Below, in pieces: positions 63,982 through 64,000 of a stretch of DNA of 64,000 nt. The position numbers and the translations under genes were made by a program. A model generated the notes under the pieces. It ran no database searches. It was not told the origin of the DNA and worked only from the letters and a program-made list of their open reading frames with translations. The DNA lies in assembly GCA_017409265.1 (NCBI GenBank), contig JAFQSY010000002.1, positions 54,060 to 118,059 of the forward strand. Direction: 5' to 3'. This DNA comes from Clostridia bacterium. GTDB taxonomy: Bacteria > Bacillota > Clostridia > Oscillospirales > Acutalibacteraceae. Each line of letters starts with the position of its first letter. The first letter of the stretch is position 1.

Positions 63982-64000
63982 ATAATAAATTTGCTTATTA

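Overview
The window looks like a chromosomal stretch of a Clostridia-type Bacillota, probably a gut Oscillospirales-like bacterium. This is an inference from family content and gene order, not from a marker search. Pointers are a DarA-type c-di-AMP receptor, the ylxM-ffh-rpsP-khpA-rimM-trmD block, TmcAL, RbgA, short Firmicutes-style signal peptidases, many consensus SigA promoters (TTGACA-17-TATAAT) and strong GGAGG ribosome binding sites. Nearly every base is in a gene. I see no insertion sequence, prophage, CRISPR array, tRNA or rRNA.

1-5 kb (+): the 3' end of an ABC exporter, a DUF1854 protein, darA and a secreted metallophosphoesterase, then fba and rarA, each with its own promoter and terminator. 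5-10 kb (-): a two-gene unit of a purple-acid-phosphatase-like enzyme and a very large glycoside hydrolase. 10-15 kb (+): a BspA-type leucine-rich-repeat surface protein and a complete TAXI-type TRAP transporter (lipoprotein, DUF1850, fused permease). 15-19 kb (-): the SRP/ribosome-maturation operon, ending in a bidirectional terminator. 19-26 kb (-): FHA protein, M16 peptidase, proB, proA, a membrane protein with a repeat tail, and mutS2, apparently one transcript.

26-33 kb (+): two FAD-dependent oxidoreductases and a small unknown, an M23/M50 peptidase pair, and a radical SAM/DUF2344 pair. 34-41 kb (+): rplS, two tandem signal peptidases, rbgA, a CapA-like protein, rnhB, yraN, an M19 dipeptidase and thrC. 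41-46 kb: a small DUF1540 protein (-), a phosphoesterase, trigger factor with a Lys/Ala-rich tail, clpP and clpX. 46-51 kb: a MATE transporter (-), a HAD phosphatase (+), and a three-gene minus-strand unit (CBM9-like protein, NahK-like sugar kinase, unknown) followed by ackA. 51-64 kb (+): tmcAL, then rpoB-rpoC-rpsL-rpsG-fusA.

Most of the window is core machinery: transcription, translation, protein export and proteolysis. The less ordinary parts are regulatory or accessory: a cluster of DnaA-box-like 9-mers and a terminator-containing leader in front of ylxM-ffh; the ABC/DUF1854/DarA neighbourhood; the sugar-kinase unit; a shared 13-bp inverted motif between the MATE and HAD genes; an insertion in RpoC and acidic or basic tails on RpoB and trigger factor; and structured leaders in front of rplS, rpoB and rpsL. 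I did not find a clear-cut new multi-gene system.
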